Assembly (NCBI GenBank): GCA_008360955.1
Contig: LUCM01006847.1
Coordinates: 4,006 to 68,005, forward strand
Direction: 5' to 3'
Length of the DNA stretch: 64,000 nt
From: Fasciolopsis buskii
Taxonomy: Eukaryota > Platyhelminthes > Trematoda > Plagiorchiida > Fasciolidae
The notes under the pieces are model-generated. The model searched no databases. It saw only the letters and a program-made list of their open reading frames with translations, and had not been told where the DNA came from. Of the stretch, positions 11,692 to 24,400 are shown piece by piece. A program made the translations under genes and the position numbers. The first letter of the stretch is position 1. The number at the start of each line of letters is the position of its first letter.

Positions 11692-13203
11692 TCGTTTCTT
11701 TATGGTGAGTTGAGCGATGATATCACATGGTGAATTATTTCATGTAAACATTCAATCTCCCACTACTAAAATGTAATATGGAGATTGTCTATGTTCTAAC
11801 GGTTGGCCCGATTTGTGCTTCAATACGATCTGTACACGATCTCGGTTAAGCTGACTTAAGAAGCAGTGACGCATAAACCAACGGTTACGCTTTGTAATAA
11901 GCGCAACCTGACCACTGGCCAGAACAAATGATGTGTGTATGCCAGGAGACTATTAAACCAAAACATATCGTTCCATTTGGCCGGCAACTTTTGGAGGAAA
12001 CAATTAGCACGCGACGCGAAAAAAGCGGCTAGGGCTTCTTGAAGTGGTCTAAACAATACCAATCTATAGGTCGGTTAAAGATAGTTAACCAAACAGTCCT
12101 GCCCATGTAACTTCCCGAGGTGCATAATTTCCTCTGCCAGCCTCGGCTGCTTTGCTCTTACTTGAAGCATGAACATAGTGCAAGGTGTGAGGGGATAGCA
12201 GTTCAATCGACATTGCACCTGATTCTAATCGAGTTGTCTCATTGGTTATCGGTGGTTGCGCGATGATGGACTGTGTTGCACAAATCGCGGTCAGTACACA
12301 CGAGAGGACGTAATACGATCTTGCCAGACAGCGGGGGAGTGCGGACCGCGAGAATAGATTGAGATTACGTTATCCCGTTGGCTACAAGTTGCCTACTGAC
12401 AAAGTGAGCTGATTAGAAGGCAAGAGTGCGGATATGCAGAGTGAGAAGATTTATATAGCAAATTGTACTAACCCGTCGGGATGAGCGGTCCGGATTCGAC
12501 GAGAAAACCATAAGAACTAAATTAGGTTAAATACACCTAACGAGATGGACAAATCAAGGCGCTAGCCGGACAACCGATGAAATAATGAGTCGCACAAGCA
12601 CAAACATGCGAGCAAAGTACCCTATAAATGTGCAATATTTCCACTTAATAAAACGATATTTGTTTCGGTTGGCTTTGGTGATTCTCGCTTGAGCTAGTGA
12701 GGACAAACGATTGCAACCTAGAGCTAGGAGTGGCTGCCTGAAGAGCGGAATTCGGAACGGCAATTAGACGTTACTCAACAGAAGAAGCTTGCTCCACAGC
12801 CCCTAGGGCTTATACGACCCTAGAACTGAGTGACACAGAACCACATATAGCCTCACTAAGTTACGAGTCGGACGACAGCGGATTCTCGTCAACCACTGAA
12901 GTCAGCGACGAATATGGGATTCAACTCTTTTGATGAGAGGTGCGTGGTCCATTTGAACACTGTGGATTCACATCAAATTGTGAAATTGTTATGCCACTGA
13001 GAAAGCGAAACAATAAAGTGTGATGTTAACAGTACAAACTGCTTGGTTGGGTTTAGCTGGAGATTAACTCCACTGCAAGCACACAGATTAGCACACGCAA
13101 CATTCTAATCTTTAAAAAAGGGGGATTGGATGTTGATAAGCAAACAATATGACAAAGAAAATGTCACACAGAACAAATAGTGAGTACTGCTTTCAAAACT
13201 CAC

Positions 13204-13699
13204 ATGAGCCGCATAAGCTTGGGGAATCATCATGTTTGGGATGGGATAAAAAGAAGTTCGAGACAACTGTGAGGTTTGCGGATGTGGAAGTTGGGCTACC
13301 ATGTGCTGCTCCGGTTGGCTGTGTTGCTGTTGTTGTTGATGTTGTGTCGCTGCGAGCAAAGCGGCCATATTGAATGCGGCAGCACTAGTTCCTAACGGCA
13401 TAGAGGTCTGACCGGATGTCAACGTGCCCATACTCATGCCCGGAGTGAGACATGCACCGGCACCAGATGGGCTCAGAGTGGAACTGGACTCACCACCGGA
13501 CGAGGCTCCAGTCACTGGAGTACCATTATGAATGCCTTGGGATTCACCGCCCCCGACTGGTCCACCATCTGTCATGGCATTCGTGTGAAGAACCCAAGCA
13601 CGCGGATCAATCGGATGAACCGGTTCTTGTCGGGGGATGGTAAAATAGCCGCTTCGTGGATTGGGATCCCAGCATTTGGCCACAACCAAAGTGATAGGA
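13204..13699 (-). CDS. dvl: Dishevelled exon: end of PDZ domain and Gly/Ser/Gln-rich linker
   Basis: This is the last dvl exon I can recognise. A splice acceptor (gattccag) lies just above 13699, and the first base completes the split Gly codon from the PDZ exon. The peptide begins [19 protein letters not shown] and continues [20 protein letters not shown], matching the conserved end of the Dvl PDZ domain and the IDPxAWVxHT segment after it. Next come about 115 residues rich in Gly, Ser, Thr and Met, including a run of five Gln. The exon ends at AAH before a strong donor (GTGAGT), at a codon boundary. Reading on past the donor soon gives a stop, which supports splicing there. The DEP domain should follow in lower-coordinate exons but was not found. 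Confidence 0.9.
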
Positions 13700-14439
13700 C
13701 TGGAATCGCAACGCGAAACAAACAGTGCTCGCAATGAGGTACAACAAATGCGATTAACGAATTCAAAGTGCCGACACGGTGTCATTTAAAACGGCTCATT
13801 TCGATGCGCCGCGAGCAATCATTCGCTTTCGTTGCAAGAAACATGACCGTCATAGGCCGACGCTTCGGTGACCAATATCAATTCTGAAAATATTATAATT
13901 TTGACAATATGCTGAAAAAACAACCACCAGTACTTAAATCATATATATATATATTTAAGTACTGATTACACAAAGTGATTTACAGTAAATGGGTAAACTC
14001 CAGAATCAACATATGTACTGTAAGGGGGGATGCACGTGCGGAACAGTCAAGTAATATTCAGCTTGCTAACTGTTTTTTAAAAAGATCACAGATTGTTGGA
14101 AAAACGAAAAGTGGAAGGGTTCTAGAGCTTTGCAGTCCAGAGGACAAAAGGAGACCATCTAGGGATGAAGATTGTATAAGCATGACTGGCCGTCCGAATA
14201 GGAGGTCAAGTGCCATCAAGTCCACGCCAAGAAAGCAAAGCAATACAAAAGAATGAAAAACCACGCTCGGGGTGTACCGGAAACTAACTCCTTCTCACGC
14301 CTCGAAAAACCGATTGCCCTTTATAAACTTCGGTTCATCTCTGGACACGGTGCTACCCGGCTGACTACACCAAAACAAGGGTTTGCTTGGGCATTCGTCA
14401 ACCATTAGGAACCGGTGATCGCATGTGTTGATCTACAAA

Positions 14440-14680
14440 TTATTTGAGTAGTTTGAACCTCAGGTATCAATCAAAAACTGTTGAAGCTTATGTGCAACAC
14501 CAACAGTCAGCTGACTTCCGTTGGTGAAACGATATGCGAAAAAAATAGAGAACTTTCTTTTACCAACCACATAAGGATCAACCGCTGGGTTGAGCAATTT
14601 AAGGAGCAGTTTCGCTGGCCGCATGCTCATTATTACCGATCTCGCTCGATTCACAGAACAGTGCGATCCAGATTATAATA
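14440..14680 (+). mobile_element. RTE-like fragment, linker between endonuclease and reverse transcriptase
   Basis: The plus-strand peptide SVGETICEKNRELSF followed by INRWVEQFKEQFRWPHA matches the linker of the copy at 50.2 kb (SVSEVVCNRNGELIH, LDRWAEHFKDQFSWPQA). Only this short piece is recognisable; both sides are lost. Confidence 0.65.
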
Positions 14681-14682
14681 CA

Positions 14683-15003
14683 GGACGACCGATGACGTAG
14701 ATGTCCAATTCACAGGAAATGGCGGACACACTGCTAACATTCTAGTCGTTAAGCAAAAGAACGGTTAAAGCTCTCAACCAAGGCCATTGGTTCGAGCAAA
14801 AACCTATTCGCAGTGGAGATTGGCTTAATTTGAAGGCCAACTGATCCGAACAGTTGTTCTCCCACTATTTTTTTCGTCCGAGTTACCGGCTCAAATCACT
14901 TCCCAAAGTAGGGAACCAGGAGACCACTTCGTCGGGGATCTAACTGTTGGCCTTCCAGAGATGAAAAACCATGGTTGTCCTATTAGATAGTTCGGTTCCA
15001 TGT
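14683..15003. repeat. Dispersed repeat, copy 1
   Basis: Similar along its length to 37388-37746, in the same orientation. Shared landmarks are gacgaccgatgacgtag, a caaaaacct block, and accaggagaccacttcgtcggggatctaac compared with a diverged form there. A short piece also occurs near 10734. No coding content recognised. Confidence 0.6.
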
Positions 15004-15169
15004 GTTGGCCACTAAAATGTTTTTTTCTTTTCACACTCTTGTAAGTTGAATACCTTTCCATCTTTGTTCTATAGCACGGATAGTTACTGATACCCGATGA
15101 CACGAAAGTAACGAATCGAAAAGTGACTATGTGTGGTGAACTCTGCAGTGTTTCTGTTTCGCTCTTCGT

Positions 15170-15194
15170 ACTCTCTCGCTCTCTCTCTCTCTCC
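15170..15194. repeat. (CT)n microsatellite
   Basis: Short CT dinucleotide tract with one interruption. Confidence 0.85.
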
Positions 15195-18100
15195 CACTGT
15201 CTTCTTCCTTCGCCATGGTTTTGATTATTCTCAATATACACGCAGATCTGCACTGCCTATATCAAAGCAACGTGTAACACAAGTACCAGTCAGCAGGATT
15301 TGCCTTGTTGTTTAACACTGTACGATTGCGATGATATTTCGTCGACAGGTATTTTCAGTAACCCAATACCAATGGGTATTAAATTACTAACTAAAACATA
15401 AATGACAACAGGTGGCTGTGATAACCAAAGTCGGCTGATCAAAGAAAAAACCTGTAATCGCGAGAGTTAACGGCAGGTTTGGAAGGAGTATTCGGTAGAC
15501 TTAGGGAATTCATTCAGTCACTGAGAACTCAGGATGGGCGACGTGATTCCACTGGGGGGCCTGAGTGAATTGACTTTTGTAAACAAAAGCGATTGCTCGA
15601 CAGACTATAACTACTATGACCGAAAATGATGACTTGTTTGGAATCGATACAAACCCACAGATGGTACAAGAAGGATGATCTCTAATGCACCAGAAGGAAT
15701 ATTTAGGACGTTTCCAAGGTTTTTGAAAAAACGTGAATCATTCCATAAACCCAAGAAATTTCCATGGCGCTCGAAAATGACGATGCCACGGTCAAGTAGT
15801 GTTTGCGAAGAGAATTTTAAATGGTTATGTATTTCGGTCACCACGCACACGTGCACGACCCCAGAGATACATACTTACGCGCAATCAAACATACATGCGT
15901 AAATAAATATGCACACAGATATATGTGCATAAAAGCATACATACCCGGAAGGATATACATATACGTACGCAAAAAACCAAAGACCTGAGTTGTTTACCGA
16001 GGAAAACTCAACGCAGTTTACAAGCAAACACTAGGATTTGAAACCAACGCCTTAGTAGTAACGGAATGATGTGACTGCATCGAAGGCGCTGGGATGAAGT
16101 GATTATAAATGTGTCCGCACACATCCACAAACATTGTTAACAAAACATATGCATAGAAGTCGTGGAAACCAACACCACAATCACAACGAAAACAGCTGTA
16201 AAAATGAGCACTCGATAGCCATCAATGGCCTAAACCGCAAAGTCAACCTACTAGGTCATTCTCAAAATTGCCGATATGGGGTGCGATAGAACCGAAGGAG
16301 GATGAGACAAAATGCAGATCACAAAAAGTTCTCCCCCACTGCACAAAGAGTTTTTGCCTTTTTTAATTAGTTGCTTTGCAAATGGCGACTGTAAAAAACT
16401 CCCGTACAAATCACCCACGAAAACAATCCCAAATCGGATGATCACTAATCGTGTGATGCGGGCGTTCGATAAACCGGTATAAACGAACAATAAAAAAGCT
16501 GGAATCGATTATTTGTAATTCTAAATAATTTGACGTATCTCCGCACTGAGACTGACGAAAAGTGGATGCAACACCAACCCTATGTTAACCTGGTAGATTG
16601 TGGCGAAACTAGCCTGATAGTTGATGATCATTGACTGAAACTAGACAGGTGACAAGCCATTATCATCAGACATTTTTGCATGAATTCGGCATATCGGAGA
16701 GAGGAAGACTAATCTTGATTTTGATTAAACCAACAGGATAACATGTGTAGACTCTAGACCAGAACTGAGCCTCAAAAGCAGGTTCCTGTTCTATAGGTAT
16801 GCTTTGGCGAAAATACATCAATCATTCAAAGTAATGCTGAGTTTTTGATCGAGACACATACAGTACACTAACACAAACAACCTCTAGAATCTAAACGGAG
16901 TAACATATTACTTGTCTAAAATCATGTGACTATACCCTAACTGACAAATTTATATCTACCCTCTGACGACTCGATGCCAAATAGTGGAAAACCTCGTCCA
17001 ACTCCAATCCACAAAAAACCGGTTATGATAGGTTTCGAATTGCAACGATCCGCGAAGGCACAATGGAGAATGGATGGAAAATTCACCAATCACATCGAAA
17101 ATGACTAAAATTACTAAAATATGGAGTGGAAAAAGCAAAAACAACAAGTGAGCAAAAATATTTCTATTTGTCATTTGATCAGGAAGCGCCTCAGCCATAT
17201 GACTGGTCGCCGATGATTTCATCCAGCACATCAGGCGATTGGATTGGAACAGATTTTAGACTGAATATACGGAGAGCGAGAGTCAACAAATCTGCCTACA
17301 TGATGGTTGGAAGCTATGGAATGCGACCGACGATCGATGGTGTGAAGATGGAAAATGGGAGAGCTGACATAAATATGGTGAACTTCACACAGTTACCATT
17401 TTCTTTAGTTTTCCCTTGTCATTGATCTCCACCTTAGCTAAGGTCAGAGAAGTAAAATGATCTCGTTCTACTTGTTGCTCTTATTATTACTGTCCTCTAC
17501 TTTAGTGTTGGCTACTACACCAGGGTTGCATCATAGCCGTTAGATGCCGCATTCGCAGTTCACAAACACCACAATATTCTACGAGGCAAGTTTAGTTCAA
17601 CCAATCACCAAGTTCGCATTAATGTGCCCCGAGTTTGGATGATGCCTAAAGGCAGCGCCCATCGGAGAAAGCAAAAGTGGAAAAAAATGATGGATCAACA
17701 AAATGAGACCAAAAATTTCGTGGTCATTCGGTCGGAGTCATGGTGTCGTTATCTGAAGTTTGCGAATTCGAATCTTATTGCTGCTGGCCACCTTCCAGGA
17801 AATTGCGTACACTGTTGTAGAAATATTGCAAACGAAGCAAAGAATGGAAGGAAAAATTACGAAGTAAAAAAAGAGCCCGAAATGCCACTGAGTGTGACAC
17901 TTAATCATATCACGCATTATTTACAAAATCGGAAATTATGGGTTGGCCCAATTGGTCAAGTCCATTGGTTGGATGTTTTATACCATTTCATAGACTGACC
18001 ATTCCCAACCATAATTTGCTCCAGAAAAAAGCAAAAAAAGAAATTCTATCCGAGGAAAAGTATGATGTATACCCGGACAAATCTAACCTGCTCCAATTCA

Positions 18101-18994
18101 GTGTGGTCACTAGAGACTGCGCTCTAGAACTAGTACCCGGGACGAAACTTTAGCTTTGTTTACTTTGCGCTATTTGCGATATACGGGGAACATTGCAAGG
18201 ACACCAGTGCTCGAGCATTGGATAGGTTTCACATACTTTTTACTTGCAGCGGTGATCAACTGGAGAATCCAATTGTTTGTACAATCATTAACGTTACACA
18301 AATGTGCTCTAGTTTTACTTGACATCTGGTAACATCGAATAAGTGAAAGAAAAATCAAAAGGCCGTATGACATTCAGACTAGAGGGAAGCAGAAACACCA
18401 CGAATGTAGGGATGTCACCGGATAATCTAATCTCATACTCGTAACAACTGATTTCAATTGAAGATATAACAGAAGAGAATGACAGCATTAATCAGACAAT
18501 TTGACGAAGCAGAAACTGCGACTCGAGGTCTGCTGCCTTAGGGGAGTCAACAGGTGGCATGATACACTAGGATTCACCAGCTACAGGACCAGTTCACACC
18601 AACCAATCAATCAACTGAGAACACGATGGTTAATCGTGAAAAAGGTGAGGCCCAAGGTGCTGGTAACAACGCGGTAATGCAGTAGCAGTTATAGCGATCG
18701 AGTGTGTCAGGGAAGTGTGAAAAAGGTTGATAATGTTGTGAAGTAATGTTACATTTATTTCATAGAATCGTTTCATAGCTCATTTGATACACGCAAGATG
18801 TGAGATGTAACAAAAATATTTCGTTACCATGAGTGAATGTAAACAGGCGATCAACCAACTGAACTGCGAAAAGCGAGCAATATGACTCGTGCATGTGCTC
18901 ACGGACGAATAAAATTGGCACAAATATAAACACAAAAACTGTGAATTGAACCCCGATCACCGCACATAGCTATCAGGGGTTGTTGTAAGCTCAC

Positions 18995-19281
18995 CCAGGA
19001 CGTTGGACTTGCTCGCGCAATGTGCGCACCGCATCGTCGTTGCTCATCTCTTCAAAACTGATCCCGTTGACCTCAAGAATCATATCACCCGGTTCGATGC
19101 GGCCGTCCTGAGCCACAGCACCACCTTTCATGATTGAGCCTACATAAATCCCACCATCCCCAGCCTTGTTTGATTGTCCGACAATGCTGATACCCAAGAA
19201 GTTCACAGTGTCCATATTTAATGTGACAGCCACAATATTCAGAGACATTGTCGAATCAGTAATGCTGCTAAACGAAGAAGC
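18995..19281 (-). CDS. dvl: Dishevelled exon: PDZ domain
   Basis: The exon starts after an acceptor (actcctccag) at a codon boundary and ends in a split Gly codon before GTGAGC. The first residues, [17 protein letters not shown], are the hallmark lead-in to the Dvl PDZ domain. The domain follows: [12 protein letters not shown] is the carboxylate-binding loop and strand, then [20 protein letters not shown], then [20 protein letters not shown] and [10 protein letters not shown]. Every PDZ strand and helix block of the family is present and none is broken. The Dvl PDZ binds an internal motif in the Frizzled tail. This is the most conserved exon in the window and identifies the gene by itself. 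Confidence 0.97.
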
Positions 19282-19741
19282 CTGGAGGAGTATGGGGAGG
19301 GAAAACGAGAATGAGTGAAAAGAAATGGAAGCAAGTAAACCGAGAAACCATGAAAAATCCAAAAATCCTTATTATCCAGGGAATGTAGCCTTTTAACACC
19401 ACTGTTCAACATCTGACTGAAAAATGTGATTGTTTGAAAAAAAATTAAACCTGTTGATACCAACACTGATCAAACAAAAAAACCCAGCAGGTCTTAAAAG
19501 CATCAACTGAACTTAGATTCTTTTAAAACAATCTATCGACCATAAGAGGCGCCGCACTTTCGGTGACTGCTTAAAGCCAGTGGCGCATGGGCGTTCTGTT
19601 GCGGTGTTGGTATTAAATGAAATGCAGGGAAGCAGCCACAGCTCAAATCCATTCGTCACTGGATTGGATCCCAGCCGAAGAACTACAGAAGTGCGAGACG
19701 GATGATTCCAAAGAGGAATTAAACAACTGTATTTTTACTGG

Positions 19742-19762
19742 TATATATATATATATATATAT
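19742..19762. repeat. (TA)n microsatellite
   Basis: Pure TA tract lying 17 bp before the 5'-truncated start of an RTE copy. Confidence 0.9.
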
Positions 19763-19778
19763 GAACTTAATTGCAAAA

Positions 19779-20400
19779 GAATAGAGACCAATGTAAATGG
19801 CATATTTTTTTCAATCGTCTAAATCATAGTGTAGGTATGTTTGGAATGCGTTTTGCACCTTCCAAGTGTAAAATGCTGTTGCAGAACTGCATTGGCTCAA
19901 AGCTCAACTTTGGTCTCACGGCAAAACTACTGGGAGAGCTGAACAGAAATCAAATTACCTCGGTAGTTGTATCCCACCTGATGGTCCTATATCCGAAGAA
20001 GTGTCCTCGCGCATACAAAAGACCCAATTGGCATTCACGAATTTGAGACTTCTGCTTGAACACCGCAGTCATCGTGGAATTGGCAGAATGTGGTGGGATA
20101 AGTTTGTGAGTTAGACGTAAAGTGCCAGATGCTACGATCCAGTCTCTAGAACACACACTAAATCAGAATAAGCTAATCTCGTTGGGACATGTTTCGCGCA
20201 TACCCACAGAACGACTGCTCCGTTGTAAGCTGTTCTTCGAAACAGGTGGTGGTTGGAAGATGGTTCAAGGCGGCCAATTTATGACATGGAAACTTTAACC
20301 AGTCGACTGCGTCGTGTAGGTGCAGTTAAACTACCGGGTGGGAGCGCACGAGATCCCCCGAAGCGATGATTGGAGACAACAATTGATATGGCTCAGTGCT
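19779..20400 (+). mobile_element. RTE-like 3' fragment
   Basis: Near-identical to 3870-4466 and to 48476-49055, in the same orientation. It begins just after the YADD region and reads GMFGMRFAPSKCKMLLQNC, then the degraded C-terminal region with stops. Beyond the point where the copy at 4.4 kb ends, it still resembles the one at 49.06 kb (acaacaattgatatgxctcagtgc), so this is the true 3' flank of the element. It is 5' truncated next to a TA tract, inside a dvl intron. Confidence 0.85.
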
Positions 20401-20576
20401 CCAGTCAATGATGTTCTGGCATTCAAAATATTTTTTCTTCTGCACATTTGTTCAACCAATTATTTTGCAGTCGATCTTTCACTATTCCCCTTGAGTAGTT
20501 TATGCTGTGAAGTGGTAACCAAAAACAGAGCATGTGGTAGCAAGATCAGCGGTTGAATAAACTAAAACTGAACTGT

Positions 20577-20716
20577 TAGACGGCAACTTGCTGTAATCCA
20601 GCTCGTTAACACACCTGACATATCGAGGCCTTATGTAGTTCCGTGTTACTCCAGGTTTAAGGGTCAAGGTGCCTACCCCGCATGTAGTGGCTATAGTACA
20701 TGTCTGCTTCATTGCC
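20577..20716. repeat. Dispersed 150-bp repeat, copy 1
   Basis: Begins tagacggcaacttg and contains ccgtgttactccaggttt and a catgtagtgg block. Diverged copies in the same orientation are at 33715-33861 and 35123-35270. It has no coding content. Possibly a short interspersed element or an untranslated piece of a larger repeat. Confidence 0.6.
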
Positions 20717-21349
20717 CTCATGCTGCGAGCACAAGGTTAAAAAATTTCCGCGGTGATCGGCACTCAATTCATCGACCCTATCATTAGGGCTAAATCACTG
20801 CAGGTATTCCGGAAGAGGCAGCCATATAATTCTAAAATGAACTGTATCTGGAGTTTCGAAACTACAAGCTAGAGGAAGTCGCTATCTAATCGATTCCGTT
20901 TATTGTAATGATTTCAGCACGACTGATAAACGAAATGTTGCACCGAACCAGATAATGGGGAAAACCTTATTGCGTCCGAATTTTTTGGGGTTCGGTCTAC
21001 TCCTGGAGGGACCATTCTGAAACACCCACGACAAAAGACAAATAGAAATCAACAGCCAGAATTTTTGGACTATTGCAGAACCGTACAATGCGTCTGGGAT
21101 CTGGTAACATGACAAACGACAGCGAATTGCGGTCTATCAGCAAACTGATCGGCGATGATCGGATTTAGGTCAGAGTTTAAGTGAATTCATCATTACCGAT
21201 GACAGAGTGGTTGGTGATGAGGAAAAAAAGAGTTAACAACAAGATGATCAACAAAATGGCTCACGCAACGGGCCGTCATCATCACCATCAATTGGAAGGG
21301 GCGAAAGAGACAATGAAAGCCCCAATCAAGATAGATCGGTCTCACTTAC

Positions 21350-21443
21350 GCGACTAATTGGAGGCGGACGTCTTCTTCGCCGTCTTTGTTGAACTCGACC
21401 ATACCGACGGGAGGATAGTGTGGTACCGGTTACGGAAGAAAAT
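21350..21443 (-). CDS. dvl: Dishevelled exon: basic patch before PDZ
   Basis: A 94-base exon between an acceptor (ttccccag) and a strong donor (GTAAGTGAG). Its first base completes the Arg codon split with the upstream exon, and it ends at a codon boundary. The peptide is FSSVTGTTLSSRRYG followed by RVQQRRRRRRPPPISR. Vertebrate Dvl has the same order here: a Ser/Thr stretch (FSSSTEQSSASR) and then an Arg/Lys-rich patch just before the SSFSS lead-in to PDZ. The patch probably helps nuclear or membrane contacts, as proposed for the family. Both splice sites fit consensus. Confidence 0.93.
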
Positions 21444-24400
21444 CTGGGGAAAAGGAACAAAAACAAAAGGCAAGATGGAAATGGGGCAACTTAATAGGCC
21501 GAAATGACAGTAGATTGAGCTGCGTCAACCCATATGAATAGTAAACCGCAAAAAATCAGCTTAATAAAATCAAAAAAAGGATAAATATTTGTAACCGATG
21601 ATAATACCGGGACCAATGTCAAAGGGTTCAAATACGCATGTCGTTCATTCGAGTCCCCTCTAATCGCACACCCCTGGGATATTCTGGGACATGCATTCTA
21701 AAAATGTACAATTTTGCTTCATTTAAAAAAGGGAGTGAAAATCAAATATGGCCAAAATAAAAAAAGGCATACACACAACAGAAATTTCCCACTGAAAAAA
21801 ATCATTTAGACTAGCTACATGGGAAATGACTATGCAACAGTCAGCATTCTGAACTGCTCTATTAGTTTAGTGACAAAATTAGTCATGCATGGGATCTCCG
21901 GGATAAAGGGTCCCAAATTCAAATCAAATGAATGGGACGCAAGATGTTAAGAAACAAGGGTGGGTCTTGCCAACTCCAAACTTATCTTACCCGTCCCAGA
22001 TCACTCGTTAACGTGTTCATAACATTTTGTAAAGATCGACTAACCACCTCCGTCCATCCTTGACCCAACATAGCAGTGGATGTGCAAAGCTGTTATCTTG
22101 CCGAGTTTGGTTAATCTATGCACACACTGAAACACAAGACACAAGTACTCGCGACGCACGGTATCACAGGAGCGAGCACACAGCCTGTGGTCCAGTAGAA
22201 CACGAACACACACACAGAGGTTGAAGACACAAAAAGTTCGGGCTGAAGACTCAAGGCCCGTAGTCGCATAACGAATGGAACAGATCTGCTGCTCCCTTGA
22301 ATGAGCAGCCACACGGAACAATAAGCGGCGCGAAATACGAACAGCTAGCCCAGCCCGCTAGCGGAAGAGAGAAGACGAACACAGAGTACTGCCGCGCGTT
22401 TACTGGTGACCCACCAACACAGGTCAGAATTCAAATGAGCTCTATCGTTTATATAGTTTTGTTGGGTGGCCTTGATCGATGTGTGGACTAGCCAATCACA
22501 GAACGGGCTTTTATGAATCTTTTCACGGACATAAAATTTTCAACCGCGCAATATTTAAAATAACGTCAATTTCGAAATACTGAGAGAAGGGCAAGATCTT
22601 CCGGAAAATTAATAGCAGAAATAAAATCTGCAGCCCCAAAAACCTCAGAATGGTCACCGACCATAACAAAAACGTGTTTGAAATCTTATGAAATCTCATA
22701 AATCAACCACATTCAAACAGGACTACTATACTATTTACTCATCAAATTTCAAAACGGCCTCGACCACTTGGACGCCCGAACATTAATAGTCTTCCGAACC
22801 AAAAGTATCGGTGCAAATATATTCTCATTGAGCAGCTGATTAATATCGGATCAACGAGGCTGAAACAATCAATGTGGTTATCCAAATGCTGGTGAAAGAG
22901 AAAGAAATGAATTACGTGCAATTCGAATAACAGTCGGACTCGATGACCACCAACCAGCTTCGTTCAATTTTAACTAAAGCTCGTTTTGTCTACGCCTGAA
23001 AATCACACAAATAAGAAACTGAACAGAAATGAATCAGGATGCGGCGCGGACACCCACGATGATCATGACGAGTGATGTAGGCGTAGATGACAATGGTGAA
23101 CGATATGTTTTACCATCTACGATTGACACTTGTATGTCCGCTCGCAACGACAGGGAGAGCGGACGAAACCGAGACTTACCCACTCACGCTGTGGATGAGG
23201 ATGAAGGATGTGATAAGAAACACAGCGAACTCGGAATCGTATCAACTGGAATGCGTTGTTTCACAAAGTTGACGGGTACGCGTGATATAAAAAAATGGAA
23301 ATGAGTACTGCATTGCTCGAATTCTTTCACGTACGTGTGGTTGTTTCGTGTGTTTATGCTTTGGCGGGGATAATCACAGACATAACCTGACAAATGCACT
23401 TAGACACATGCACAGGAAGAGAAAAGCGACACTTCGACTGACTGAACTGAGAATCAAAAAAAACCTAAAGGCAGTTGATTAGTTATCGGACGAGACTGAA
23501 AATGACGCGTATCCAAAAAATTGCGTACCATGAGTTCCGAAAAGACAAAAAGAGCTAAGCACTCACGTGAAAGAGAATAAAGATAACAAAACTTCTCAGA
23601 ATGTTCCATCCCATCGTTGCCAACGGAATGTACGGATGATACAAGCCCATAAGGAGAAAGTGAGTTCCCAAAAGAAACTAAACTGAATACCAAAATGCGC
23701 TCACATCAAAAACGTGAAGAAAATGGCACAGTCCGCTAAGGGACAGCGAACATGCCAACTGGGTTTGGGTCGGTGACTTATTTCGGTGTTTTTCTTGTTA
23801 CAGATTGAGGCACCGATCCCTTCGGAAAAGCACGACACTCGGCGTATGGTACAAAGTTAACGGGGAATCACAATTTCTTCTCCTTTTGTCCGGACAGAAG
23901 ACTTTGCACATGCGTTCGTTAGGACAGATATTACCCCAATGATGATGGCTTGAAGATACTGGGAAGATAGCAAAACAGGCCGTCAACAGCGGTGGTGCTG
24001 ATATTAAGTCACGCAAGCAGGCCGATCTGAGAAAAGTTGAATAAAATCAGCACGTCGATATTAACAAACTGCTCATTCTTCGTTTTCACGGTTATCATGA
24101 GGCGAACAACAACAATTGAAATGCAGTGTCTTGTATAATCGGTTAAGGGATCTCGATAACTCAAGTTGCTTCTGTCGATCGTCTTGGATCTGGTTCACTC
24201 CGACCCCGATTAATCAAGCTAGGATGGCCTGCGATCAGTCAACACGACTGTTTTATTCGTCATAATCAAACGAATTTTATGATTCCACACACAAGGCAGA
24301 GATCACTGACCGGTTGCTCCCACACCATCTCTCGCATTCATATTCCCTTGTTCGGCCCTCATTTATAAAGCCAGCCGCTGAGCTTGCCACGAGATCAGAT

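Larger units (their letters stand above)
11534..11738. repeat. Foldback of two hammerhead-type repeat modules
   Basis: The left arm, about 11534-11623, is complementary to the right arm, 11648-11738, at roughly 90% identity by eye. The arms are separated by a 24-base loop (11624-11647). Matching blocks include caccatgtgatatca, actcaccataaagaaac and actgtacagctgtttcatcc. Each arm carries one hammerhead-like module, so the two face each other head to head. Only the minus-strand module keeps a full ribozyme core. Confidence 0.85.
4521..13203. other. Gene-poor stretch downstream of the last dvl exon seen
   Basis: I find no dvl exon here, although the exon at 13204-13699 ends in a good splice donor and the DEP domain should lie downstream. 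Open frames are short and have no recognisable motifs. Recognised items are a TA tract at 6623, hammerhead-like motifs at 9548 and 11534-11738, and a short dispersed-repeat match near 10734. The stretch is probably intron. Confidence 0.5.
13700..18994. other. dvl intron, 5.3 kb
   Basis: Contains an RTE linker fragment (14440-14680), a dispersed repeat (14683-15003) and a CT microsatellite (about 15170-15194). Two plus-strand open frames (17126-17425 and 17624-17998) have no family features I recognise. Nothing else is supported. Confidence 0.6.

Noticed and set aside
17624..17998. Plus-strand 124-codon open frame in a dvl intron
   Set aside because: No recognisable domain, no conserved motif and basic low-information composition; likely chance or a very old repeat.
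23029..23304. Plus-strand 91-codon open frame with acidic residues
   Set aside because: No family features and no splice context; lies within a dvl intron.
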